A DNA stretch of 64,000 nt from Microglena sp. YARC. Lineage: Eukaryota > Chlorophyta > Chlorophyceae > Chlamydomonadales > Chlamydomonadaceae. The notes under the pieces were generated by a model. The model was not told the origin of the DNA. It searched no databases and saw only the letters and a program-made list of their open reading frames with translations. The position numbers and the translations under genes were made by a program. Below, one piece after another: positions 33,332 to 45,500 of the stretch (positions within the stretch are counted from its first letter, which is position 1; each line of letters begins with the position of its first letter). The stretch spans positions 77,497,817-77,561,816 of the forward strand of contig CM039462.1 of the NCBI GenBank assembly GCA_022414725.1. The letters are read 5' to 3'.

Positions 33332-35245
33332 ATTACATTACATTACATTACATGTTAAAGTCTACTTGACACCCCGAGGGTGCATGAGACTCTGTGCTTT
33401 AAACAAAAAGAAACAGCACCCACAAAGCAGAAAACCCCATTACATCAGGGGTGTGTCGAGGACAAACAAACCAAACTCCCAACCACCGTTTTGGTGGCGT
33501 AGGTATTAAAACTTCCAGAGCAGGACCCAGATCTCAACCACTTACAGTGGCGGAGGTAAGAAGCTAACAAATGAGAAGTCACAAGAAGAAAAAAAGGGAT
33601 AATAAATTACGGTGCCACTAAGCAGTCCAGGGAATGTGACCAGTGCTCCAGATTTGAGAGCCATACATTCCAGCAGATTGGGCAAATGACTGGAGCAGCC
33701 AAAGCATGGCATATGGTCTACCCTTAACTGCACACCCATATCTGTGACACGCTCAAGCCCGCCCCCTAAAGGTCGAGCTGCGTATTCAGAAGCATGTCTC
33801 ATGCACTTCCCAAACTCATATCCAAAGTAGAGAGAGGATATAGTTACATACTCAGCAAAAATCAATGCCGAGACTGAACAGCGCCGAGGCAGCTGGACAG
33901 TTTTATAACAGTGAGGGTTTGGGCAACATACCCCTCAGAACCTGGTCCAGGAGGTGACCTCCAAAAAAGCGTACGAAAGAGCAAAAAAAGGCTTGACAAC
34001 AAGCAATGCGAACTACCAAGGCATAGAGAAACTAGCGAATTAAGAGTATATAGTAGAAGGCTGAGAGTTGCCGAGGCCTAAAAAGCGAGATTCTACAAGA
34101 AGACGTGAAGGACAAAAGGCACAGGAAAATCACCAAACAAACAAGGAGAGAGGCATAGAGCTCTAAAAAGGCGGCCTTAACACTCCCTATCTAAAGGCAA
34201 ACCCAAGGCCAAGCCGTCAGCCAAAACGCCACAAGGAAAAGCACAGCTGAGAAAGGACACAACCTAAGCAGATCTACTACCACGATAAAAAGCGTGAGGA
34301 AAAGCGAAAGACCAAGACCAGCGGAGAAAAGCTAAGAGAGTCCAAAGTCTAGCTGTCAAGAAACCATCAAGCTTAAGGACGGAGAGAGGGCACAGGAGAG
34401 CAGCCAAACAGGTCAAGAGCCAAACGGAGACTCGAGAAGTGAAAACATAAGCTACCCCCCATCACCTACACCGCTAGAAACAAGACGGTTGCTACAAAGG
34501 GACAAGAACAAATCCAAGCTAGTCATCCAGGCTGTCAGGGAGGATCAGGGGAAGAAGCTCATTCTGGGAGAGAAGCAAATGGTCGGGGGAATGGTCCTGG
34601 GCCATCGGAGGATCCGCCACTGACATATGTGGAGGGTTGGAACTCCCATGTTAACACGGGACCCACCATGGCTGATGAAGGGTGGTCATCTCCCACCGTG
34701 TCCTCCCACTCAGGAGGGGGCTCTTCTGTAGCGACAAAATCAGCAATGCGAGCCCAGAAATCAGCCACAGCAAGTGCTCCAGCCCGCTCTGAGAGGGGGC
34801 GAACAGCTGCACCTGAGGAGGTGGAAGGCCCCATAACTCATACAGAGTGGCCTGGCGAGGGCCGGAAGTGGCCTCACCACGGACAGAGGAGGCCAAACTC
34901 CACAATTGCCGGCGGCCATGATCCATAGCTGACAGGGCCGCAAGGCAAACAATTCCCCACACATCGGTATCCATGGCTGAGGAGGGGCGGGGGGTGCACA
35001 CCCAGAGGCTAGCTCTCTGGATGGGCAGGCAGAAAGGGTGGCCAAGGGAACCTGGAGAGCCTCACGGACCGCTAAAGCAACGGGGCACGTCCAAAAGCAG
35101 TGGAGGCGGGGGTCGCAGTCAGAAGGCACATCAGGGCAACACGGGCAGCGGTACTGTACCCGGGAGGAGGCCCCTGGAACGCCATCGGCCATAAGGCGCC
35201 ACAAAATGTCCTTTTGGCTGTTTTCCCAAGGAAGGGACCAGAGTG
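33332..35245 (-). mobile_element. 5'-truncated LINE with (TGTAA)n tail
   Basis: Read on the minus strand, a degenerate C-terminal reverse-transcriptase-associated zinc-binding region (35240-34560) is followed by about 1.1 kb of non-coding 3' sequence and ends in the family terminus (CACAGAGTCTCATGCACCCT, GTCAAGTAGACTTTAAC) and a (TGTAA)n tail at 33332-33352. The reverse transcriptase core is absent, so the copy is strongly 5'-truncated or rearranged near 35245. Two shorter copies of the same terminus are at 6243-6322 and 50640-50785. Confidence 0.65.
34560..35240 (-). pseudogene. LINE ORF C-terminus (zf-RVT-like)
   Basis: The reading LPWENSQKDILWRLMADGVP followed by a CPCCP...HCFWTCPVALAVREAL pattern matches the zinc-binding domain (Cys-x2-Cys ... 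His-x4-Cys) found after the reverse transcriptase of many non-LTR retrotransposons. After about 34900 the frame drifts; a neighbouring frame retains a DFWARIADFV-like segment (34834 down to 34559), suggesting a frameshift. The whole polymerase domain is missing. Confidence rests on the motif pattern only. Confidence 0.6.
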
Positions 35246-35261
35246 AACGGAACGGAACGGA

Positions 35262-35285
35262 GAGTCGGGGGTTCGACTCCCCCTT
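35262..35285 (+). other. tRNA T-arm-like hairpin / B-box match
   Basis: GGGGG-TTCGACT-CCCCC is a perfect 5-bp stem with a canonical 7-nt T-loop, and GGTTCGACTCC is a full match to the RNA polymerase III B-box. No acceptor, D or anticodon arm fits upstream, so it is not a complete tRNA gene. It adjoins the dispersed repeat at 35306-35418, so a tRNA-derived SINE head is possible. Confidence 0.4.
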
Positions 35286-35305
35286 CGGTCGCTCTTGGCG
35301 TTGCA

Positions 35306-35418
35306 GGTCGTCGTCAACCGCGATGGTAGCTTGTCCAGTTGAGGTAGGAGACCGCTCCCTACCCGCGTACGACGGGCTCCCTTAACACCACGCCCCACCA
35401 GGCGTTATCATTACCAGT
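35306..35418 (-). repeat. Dispersed repeat, copy 2 (inverted partner at 5.9 kb)
   Basis: Reverse complement of 5868-5981, with a handful of substitutions. Confidence 0.8.
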
Positions 35419-36533
35419 CCATTGTCGCGTGCAGAAGACAAATGGAACAGGTCCAAAAACCTCCCCCAGGGGGATGATAGCCCCCCTCTATTGGTGGCTG
35501 GCCCCCTCAACCTCACGCCTCGTAACAAGGCATACTATTTATTTATTTATTTATTTCATGCATCCCTTCTCATCAAAAACCACACCAAGGTTCCCTAACA
35601 CGATAAGTACTTTCCCAATCCGTGTCTCCCATCTAACTTCCCAATTTTGGCAAAATGCGTTTCTTGCTGTTCTGCCTAGAAACTGGGCGTACAGCTTTCT
35701 TCCACGCCAAGTCACGCCACCTGAGTTGCTTCGGCCCATGCTTCTGAATGTGTGCATTCGCCATAATGCACGTGTTTCCGGATAAAAGCTGATATAGTGA
35801 TATAATGTAATCAAAGCTGTTGCTGTAGTCTAAAAGACTGGGGAGAAGTAGAAGCTACTTCATGTTACATTGACTCTTTTAGTAAGGTAGCCACTCGGGG
35901 ACAGTACAGGGGTAGCAGTACACACACACCTAGTCGTGCTCCAACAAAAACAAACCAATCTTTTGAATTTTAGGTTGGGTTTTTGTCTTTGCCGTCATGT
36001 GATGGTACCCTGCCATGTGACGGATCGACGGCCTCCCTGGCGAAGGAGAACTGCTCAGCCATGCCCCTAGCTTTGTTCACCTCTGTCGCTGCATATGGTC
36101 TGTCGATGACTATGTAATGTACGAGGGGGATTGAGCATCTGTCAGACTTGCTCTTCGTATCCAACTGGATTCCTATCGCGCAAACAACCCTACTTACTAA
36201 TCCTGCCCTGGGCGAACCGCGAAACCGCTTTCCCGCATTGTGCCTCGGACCTTCAAGTTGCTTTCATGATGTGCAAAAGCGATTCGTGGTGCCAACACAA
36301 GGAATTGGGGCATGTGTTCGATAAATCACGTTTGCTTTGCGCCTGAACCCGGGATACCCGGCGAAAAACGATGCAGGGAAGGTGGAGGATGGAGGATGGA
36401 GGTTCGGTACTGGACATGAAAGGGGGTCCTCGGACAATAGCTACAAAAACATCGATTCCCTGCTTTCCATCACCGTTTTGGAATCCGAGTAATTTACCAT
36501 TACCCAGCTACTGCTCTAACCAGTTAGGGAAGA
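35419..36533. other. Upstream region of the translocator gene
   Basis: Contains (ATTT)n at 35529-35548 and no convincing gene. Frames at 35551-35814 and 35970-36164 (both minus) are open but unrecognised. The core promoter of the downstream gene is expected near 36400-36530; I see no clear TATA box. Confidence 0.5.
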
Positions 36534-39500
36534 ATGCAGGCTGCCAAACTCTCCACCGCTACACCTCTGGCTAGCAGGGTTTCCCTCGCCAGGCCCGCTG
36601 TGCTACGACCCATTTCTCGTGCTGCCTTGCGTTCTCAGGTGATCTTGGTTATTCAAGCGCAGGCGCAACAATCATAGACCTCCGCGTTAGACAGTCTACT
36701 TGTCAAGAGGAGTTGTGCCAAACGTTTCATACGACTGATGTGGTGGAATCAGATGCTAATAGCTTCCACTTACAAACCATCCTGCAATGCGCAGGGCCTC
36801 GTTGGCGCTCGCCCCTTCGGCTTCTCCCCAATCGCTGCTCCCATTGCCCCCCAGAGGAGTTCGGTTTCCCCCTCAGCCGCTGCTGATGACGCTCCCGCTG
36901 GGATTGTCGAGCTTGATCCCCTGGAGACGTGAGTTGCTGCGATGCACAAAATGCAAGCATATATGCCAAGATTATTTTTTTCTATCAAGTGCTTTCACAG
37001 CTGCCACCCTAATCACAGTTTGATCGTTAGGTTGCTTCCATAGCTACCGATCACCAAGCATGCCTAAGATGCCTTTCCTGCAGTCGCTTATAATCTCTAT
37101 TTATGCCTCGCTCAGTTTGTCGCACATAAGAATAAAGAGACCCTAACATTTGATGCTCTCGCGGCCGCATGATCTCAACCGTCGGTCCACTGATCCCCAC
37201 GCTGTTACCCCTTGCCCACCGTTAGTCCCTTCTTTTCGATCCCCTTTCTCGCTGCATCGGCCTTCCCGCCTTTGCATCAGCGTCCTGCTCTCCGAAAACT
37301 GCGCTACATCGCTTGTAACCCGCATCTTGCGTTTTCTTGCTTCCTTCGCTGAAACCTCCCACTGATCACAACAGCTTGCCCTAATCGGCTGCTGCAAGCA
37401 GCCACCGAGTGCGCGTATGCCCCATTCGTTGCATCCTTTGCTAATGCACACGATCTTGACCGTAACTTACTTAACCCTATTAGATTCCACTGGATCAAAT
37501 TCCTTCCAGGCGACAACGATGTTGTCGTTTCCCGAGTCCTTGGTTTCGCCTGGACAACCTTGCTCTCGAACCTTACTCGCTTGTTTACCGGCTCTATACC
37601 ACTGACCCACTGACGTCTATTCGACGTCAGCTACATTAAAACCCTTCGCTTCTCTCCCGAGTTTCCTCATGACTGCTTAGGTCCCACTACCTAGCGGCTC
37701 TCTAAGCCATTCGCCCAGTAACTGGCGTCGTCTGCTACGGAATTGGTTTCGTTCCTAACTGCATTGTCTACATCTATTCACAGCGCTGTCTCCAAGATCG
37801 TCGGCCCCAAGCTGGCTGTCAACGCCGTCACCATTGGCTACATTCTGATCTGGTGAGAAGTTCTGCCAGTCCTCATTTGTCCTTCCAGAGTCATCATGTA
37901 TGCATGCTAGTCCCAGGGCTGGCTAGTAGGCTAGGGTTTGGCTACACTTGACAGCTGTTCTTGTTGTTTTGATTTCATGGTCTACCAGCCTTCAGAGCTG
38001 CCTAGCAGGCTAGGGTTCGGGTACAATTCGCAGCTGTCCTTCTTGTTTTGATTTGGTGCCCTACGAGCTTTCAGGCTGCTCACTTCAGCAGGCAGCTCAT
38101 GGCCACCTGGTTTTGTCGCAAGGGTCAACCGAAGTCCCAATGCCCGAGCCTCAGGCAGGCTGTCCAGCTTTGCTGGCTGGCTGGCGCATGGAATATCAGC
38201 TAGGGTTTACTCAGGGTTTGATGCGGACAGATTCAGCTGTCTTGTATCGTACCCTTATTGTAACCAAGAACCTTCAATCCTCTACATGAGCTTCTACCTC
38301 CGTACCCCCTAAACCCTTCAGGGGGGTGAGCCTTGATTACTAAGACAAGTTTTTGCTTGCATTTCCCCCTGCAGTTCTTTTCCCCCCTTCTCTTATATTT
38401 ACCCCTGGCGCTGTATTAGCTGGTTTAGCCGTGTTTTTGCTTGTTTTTCACACTGGAGTTGTATTTTTCTGGTATAGCCGAGTTTTTGCTGGCGTAGCTG
38501 AGTCTTTTCTGGTGTTTCCCCCCGCAGGTATGCCTTGAACATTGGATTCAACCTGCTAAACAAGTCCATCTTCAAGGTATGTTCTGGCCAGTCTCGATCA
38601 CTGCAGCTTTTTCAATTTTTGCCATTTTTGCACTTGCTTTTTTGCCATTTTTTGCGCTTGCGTAAGTGCATTATTTTTGTACCTGCACTACCACTCCTTC
38701 ACTTGCTGGGGGCCAAATGATGGCTTGCATGCAACGTCAATTTTTGGTCAATTTTTGAATCCATTTTACGACCTTGTTGCAAGGTAGTGGATATGACACC
38801 GATTATACTTTTCCATGTAGCAAAATGTTAGCATGCACAAGCAGAGCGGGGCATGGAAACCTGCAGAAATTGGTTGGAATCGCACATTCAGCTGGCTGAG
38901 GCAATATTTGAGGCACAGTGTTGACAGGCTGTGGAAATTAGAAATTGACGCCTGTTCACAACTCGCAAGCGCTTAACATTAGCAGGGCTGTGCACAAGTC
39001 AACTCCCTCACAAGGTAGACACTGCTGGGGTTATCAGTGTCTGCAATGTATATATTGCCAGATGCGTCAGAGGCCAATGGTGGGGGGAAGCTACCCTTCA
39101 GTGAGCTACCCTCCACAAGCCAGATGTCCTAGGGTTTAGGGGTTTAGGACATAAGGTTTAGGGTTTTGGGTATAGGAGATCTTGTAAAGGGTAGCTCACT
39201 GGAGGGTAGCTTCCCCCCTCCGAGGCCAATGGCATCTGATGCTTCTGGCAATATATATATTGCAGACACTGATAACCCTTGCAGTATCTACAGAAACACG
39301 CAGCCTTAAAAAAAAATCACACACCCGACGGCACCCGCTCTGCAGCATGTCCAGATGACGGAAGATCTTGAACTTGAACCTGGCTACATAGCTTCAGCCA
39401 GCAATTTGGCTGCCCGCCGTCTTCGGCAGTACATAATAAATTTACCTACCAGATGGTGAAAGAGCAAACGCTAGAAGTACGCACAACCTGTGTTATTGCG

Positions 39501-42500
39501 CACAAGTATATCTGTTTGCTGAGGTTTGACTTGACTGGGAAACAGCTAGATCTTGAAACTTTTGTGAAATTCAGAAAACGACAACACCAAGTAAATGAAT
39601 GGAGCACCCGTGAAGACCCGAATACAACCCGAAAATATCTGTTGTACACCCTAATATATCTGTTATACTCCCTAATATATCTGTTTTACACCCTAATATA
39701 ATATACATAGGGAGCAGTAGGGGGGGAGGGGGGGGGGGGGGTAGCTGGGTAGCGCTACTCGCGCTACCTAGCGCTACCTGCCGTTCTCGCATAGCTGGTT
39801 TTGAGCTATTAGTGATGGTAACTTGTCCTCCTAGTTGCTATTTGGTACCGATTTTGCATAGCTTGTCGCAAGGAATCCGAATTTTGCAGTCGCGAAGCGT
39901 GATTCCGTTCATACAGCAAGGTAACCCGGAGCCTGTCGCGACTTAGCCTTTCTCGTGGCAAGATTTTCAATGGCTACATTTGGCTAAGTTAGCTCCTAGC
40001 TATAAGGACTAACCCAGCTATTAGGACGATTAGTCCTACTTTTGGCCGCGGATAGGGCTACCTGCCGGTCCCTAACCATACACCCGATTATAACCTGTGT
40101 CAACCTGCGTCTCTTGGAGCTGGTCAGTCCGCGTGTAGTGTTGTGCACTCAGCTGCTGCTGTCCTACACTTGGTGGTGGACATGTGTACGGAATAGACCG
40201 GAGGCCGCAGCTACACTGTGTGTAGTGACTGATCGCAGCCCAGCGGAAGTCAAGTGTACTCATGTCCACCACCAAGTGTAGGACAGCAGCACTTGTACCA
40301 ATGGGTCCTGTGCTGTAACAACCTTCGGTAATGGAACATGACAGCAGGTCGTAACGCTAATACATGATCCATTGGTCTTTAATGATGATGATTACATTTT
40401 CCTGGTGCCCTTCTGGACTCCAAATGTGCCCTCGGCTTGACAGAATCAAGGGGGACTCAATGGGTGCCCTTGACTACACGCCGGGCTGCGAGCTGTAACA
40501 AGCTTAGGTAATGTCGCGACAGCAGGTCTTAATGCCTATACATGATCCATTGGTCTTTAATGAGTGCCCTTGACTACACGCTGGGCTGCGAGCAGTCACT
40601 ACCTGTGCTCATGGTACACGATAGCAGGTCTTAATGTCATAACATGATCCACTGGTCTTGGCAAGTTCACTTGACTTCTGCCGGGCTGCGAGCAGTCACA
40701 ACACGCCGGCCTGCCAGGTTACGAGCAGTCACTACAACCTGTGCCACAGGTACATGATTAGGGAAAGGCTTAGTTATTGAAGACAAGTGAAAGTAAATGG
40801 ATATTAGACGGACTAGCTGTCTCAACAGAATTTGAATGTATTTGATAAACTATTATTATTGTGACACTACAATAATATGAGTTAATATTATAATTCCTAA
40901 CACTAATATTAGTTCCTGATGCATGATAGCATGTCTCAATATCAACACAATGCTTCTCTTTGGCAGTACGTGATACCAGCTCTCACCCATTTACGGCATC
41001 CCTTGGCCACTCCCATCGGTACTTTACTGCTTGACAAAATAAGGCAATTTCCTATTTTCCACACAATTTTGCTGCTTGACAAAACACATCATTTTCTTAT
41101 TTTCAACACAATTTTGCTACTTGAAAAAATACAACAATTTCTTATTTTCAACACGATTTTGCTGTTTGACAAAATGCAGCAATTTCTTTCTTTCCACTTT
41201 ATTTTGCTACTTAACAAAATACAACAATTTCTTGTTTTCAACACGATTTTGCTGCTTGACAAAATACAAGAATTTCTTATTTTCAGCCCGATTTTGCTGC
41301 TTGACGAAATACAACAGTTTCCTATTTTCCACTCGATTTTGCTGCATGACAAATACATAATTTTCTTGTTTTCAACATGATTTTGCTGCTTGATGAAGTA
41401 CAATAATTTCTAATTTTCAACATGATTTCTTCCCATGCAGTACTTCCCCTTCCCATGGACTGTCTCCACCGTCCACGTCATTGTTGGTCTCACATACTGC
41501 GTTGCCATGTACGCCCTGGGATTCAAGGCAGCCTCTTTCGGAAGGGTGAGCGCTTTACCCGCTGCCTTATAAACTGCTGTTTAAGGACCAAATTGGGTGC
41601 TTGTCTCGGAGTATATATATGAGAATGTGTGTTGATTTGTTGATACCAATTGCGCTACTCCCAGGGGGGTTAGATAAAGCAGTTATTCCACTCAGTGCAC
41701 CTATATATAACTTATACCTCCTGGGCTTCAGGGTAGCCTCTTCTTTAGGGTGAGTTGGTCATCCTTTACACGCTGCCTTGCAACCTGCTGTTGTAAATAC
41801 CTAATTAGTGTATTTGTGTGTTGAGTGTGTTTTTGTTTGTGTTAGTGGATTTGTTGATACCAAATGCGCTAAATGTATATAACTTTTGAATGGCCAGCTT
41901 CCCCCTACCCTCTCTCGCACACTCCAGTGTGTGTGGATTTGTTGATACCAAATGCGCTAAATGTACATCACTTTTGAATGGCCAGCTTCCCCCTACCCTC
42001 TCTCGCACACTCCAGTGATGACTCAACTTAGATGACGAGTCTGAGCAGCGCCTTGGGGTGTGCAGCGTTCTGCTGCCCCCCTTAGCTGCCTAATGATGCT
42101 ACGAAGGCGTTTGTCTGAGGAATCTATGTGAGAGGGCTAGTTCGTTTTTTTTTAAAGGTTTGAAAGGTATTTCACCAGGTATTTTCATCCTTAAAGTTGT
42201 TTAGGTATTTCACCCATCAGGAGGTGGGTTTCCCGACACAAACCAGCGACATCGAGGATTCAGTTCGAATGGCGTGGCCACCCCTGTAAAAGAGTAGGCG
42301 CCCAAGGATGGCACATAAGCATGCACACCGCATATTTGCACCATAGTTTTTCTTTTCGGCTTAGAGCAGCAGCTTCTAGGCAGCTCTCTAAGATCTCTCT
42401 TCATCCGAGCCTCAAGGAACCTAGAAACCTGGACACAGATATTTTCAGCTTTCCAGTGCTCCTGGATTCTTATGGTTTTGGCCCAGTGGCAGTCTCTAGG

Positions 42501-45500
42501 AGATGCCTAGAAGCTAGTTCTAGTTCTGGTAGCTGAAAAGGAAACAGTGATATTCACCTGTATTCACCATCAATATTTCCTCACGTCGCCATTTTCCAAC
42601 TTTCAAATTTTCCAATTCGCTTGCAATTTTCTGCACGTGACTTGTTATCCCGGGGGTAATTTAACTTGTGATTAAACAAACTATGCACGTCAGTCTGAAT
42701 CTCCTTGACGAAAACGAAGATTTTCTACTACCACCTGTGAGGCTACTCCCCCCAGTACCCTAGCATGCAACTGCATTCGCCTGTCACTGAGCGCATCTCG
42801 CACCTCCATGCCCACAATGGATGCCTTGTAACATGGACAGCTGGTCTGGATTTCTCTAACGAAAACCTGTGAAAACTGAGATTTTCTACCGCAGACTGCT
42901 CATCCCCAGAACCCGAGCATGCAACTGCATTCGCCTGTCACTGGGCGCATCTCGCACCTCCAGTCCCTCAATGGATGCCCTTGTAACTTTGGACCGTGAG
43001 TCTGAATATCCTTGACAAAAACAAATATTTTCTACCACCACCTAAAGGGCTCCCCCCCCCCCCCCCCCCCCCCCCCCCAATACCCTATAGCTTTGCCACA
43101 GCATTTTCCTAGCATTGCACGCACTCGTACCTCCATGCCCTCAGTGGATCCCCTTGTTACTTACGCCAGTAAGTCTGAATTTCCTTGACAAAGCAAAGAT
43201 CTTCTACTACCACCTATTAGGCTCCCTCCCCGCCCCCGCCCCCCCCCCCCTCAATACCCTAAAGCATTGCAACTGCAATTTCCTGGCATTGCACGCATCT
43301 CGTACCTCCATGCCCTCAGTGGATCCCGTTGTTACTTTCGACATTCAGTCTGAATTTCCTTGACAAAACAAAGATTTTATACTACCACCTGTTAGGCTAC
43401 TCCCCCCAGTACCCTAGCATGCAACTGCATTTGCCTGGCACTGTATGCATCTTGTACCTCCATGCCCTCAATGGATGCCCTTGTAACATGAACAGCCAGT
43501 CTGGATTTCTCTTACGAAAACCTGCAAATGCTGAGATTTTCTACCGCAGGCTGCCCATCCCCAGAACCCTAGCATGCAACTGCATTTTTCTGGCTTGCAC
43601 CTCAACGCCCGCAATGGATGCCTTGGTAACCAGAGACCTGTGATGACTTACTACAATTGTTACACACTATGATGCGGTTGCTTGCAACTGCAGCTGAGTG
43701 CAAAATTAGCTGATTTCTCTGAGGTCTTCACAGTCCACATCCACCTCACGCCCCGAGGCAATGCCCTCAAGCCGTGCCTGTAGATTGTATCTACTGATGA
43801 GTTCAAGATCATCTCTGGACCCCCTTCCATGCACGTCATCGGACATACTGCCGCCAACTTGTCCGTTGCCGTCGCCATCTCACTCACCCCATCAGCACCA
43901 CCCACCAACCTATGCCTGTAGATTGTCTCTACTGATGAGTTCAAGACCATTTCTGGACCTGCTTCCATGCACGCCATCGGACACATTGCCGCCAACTTGG
44001 TGCCTATCATGTCGCCATCTCCCTCACCCCATCAGCACCACCCACCAACTGATCACCCCAGCCCACCAACCCATGCTTGTAGATTGTCTCTACTGATGAG
44101 TTCAAGACCATCTCCGGACCTGCTTCCATGCACGTCATCGGACATATTGCCGCCAACTTGTCCTTTGCTGCCGTCACCATCTCACTCACCCCATCAGCAC
44201 CACCCACCAACCCATGCCTGTAGATTGTCTCTACTGATGAGTTCAAGACCATCTCTGGACCTGCTTCCATGCACGCCATCGGACACATTGCCGCCAACTT
44301 GTCCTTCGCTGCCGTCGCCATCTCACTCACCCACACAGTCAAGACCTTGGAGCCAGCATTCAACGTTATCATGTCGAGGTTGATTCTCGGAGAGGTCACT
44401 CCCCTCCCCGCCGTCCTCTCCCTGGTCCCCATTATTGTAAGTCTAGGTTACTTTGATAACACTGTCTGGGTTGGGGCTGGGTTGGTTTGATTGCATTGTT
44501 TGGTGATCTTACACAGTGTATCAACTTTCAACATTATCTTGTCTAGGATGATTCTCAGAGAGGCCACTCCCCTCACCGCCGTCCTCTCCTTGGTCCCCAT
44601 TATTGGAAGTCTGAGTGACTTTAATTACTCTGTCTGGGTTGGTTTGATTACACTGTCTGGGTTGGTATGATAACACTGTCTGGGTTGGTATGATTACACT
44701 GTCTAGGTTGATTTGATTACACTGTCTGGGTTGGTTCGATTACACTTTCTGGGTTGGTATGATTACACTGTCTGGGTTGGTATGATTACACTGTCTGGGT
44801 TGGTATGATTACACTGTCTGGGTTGATTTGATTACACTGTCTGGGTTGGTTTGATTACACTGTCTGGGTTGGTTTGATTACACTGTCTGGGTTGGTTTGA
44901 TTACACTGTCTGTGTTGGTTTGATTACACTGTCTGGGTTGGTTTGATTACACTGTCTGGGTTGGTTTGATTACACTCTCTGGGTTGGTTTGATTACACTC
45001 TCTGGGTTAGTTTGATTACACTGTCTGGGTTGGTTTGATTACACTGTCTGGGTTGGTTTGATTACACTCTCTGGGTTGGTTTGATTACACTGTCTGGGTT
45101 GGTTTGATTACTCTGTCTGGGTTGGTTTGATTACACTGTCTGTGTTGGTTTGATTACACTGTCTGGATTGGGTTGATTACACTGTCTGGGTTGATTTGAT
45201 TACACTGTCTGGGTTGGTTGGATTGCATTGTTTGGTAATGTTACATGGTCAATCAGGGTGGGATTATTCTCTGAGAGGTCACTCCCCTCCCTGCTGTCCT
45301 TTCACTGGTACCCATTCTTGTAAGCTTGGGTGGGGTTGAGGGTTTAGGGTACTCTCACTGGTACCCATTCTTGTAAGCTTGGGTGGGGTTGAGGGTTTTA
45401 GGGTTTGAGGGTTGATGGTATAGGGTACTCTCACTGGTTCCCATTCTTGTAAGCTTGGGTGGGGTTACGGGTTTTGAGGGTTGAGGGTTTAGGGTACTCT

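Larger units (their letters stand above)
38577..41440. other. Translocator intron 4 (2.9 kb)
   Basis: Carries the nested foldback elements (39015-39291), a cluster of ~115-bp repeats (40290-40760: GACAGCAGGTCTTAATG, ACATGATCCATTGGTCTTTA), an inverted repeat (40153-40291) and the 48-bp array before exon 5. AGCGCTACC words follow a G run at 39720-39780. Confidence 0.8.
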
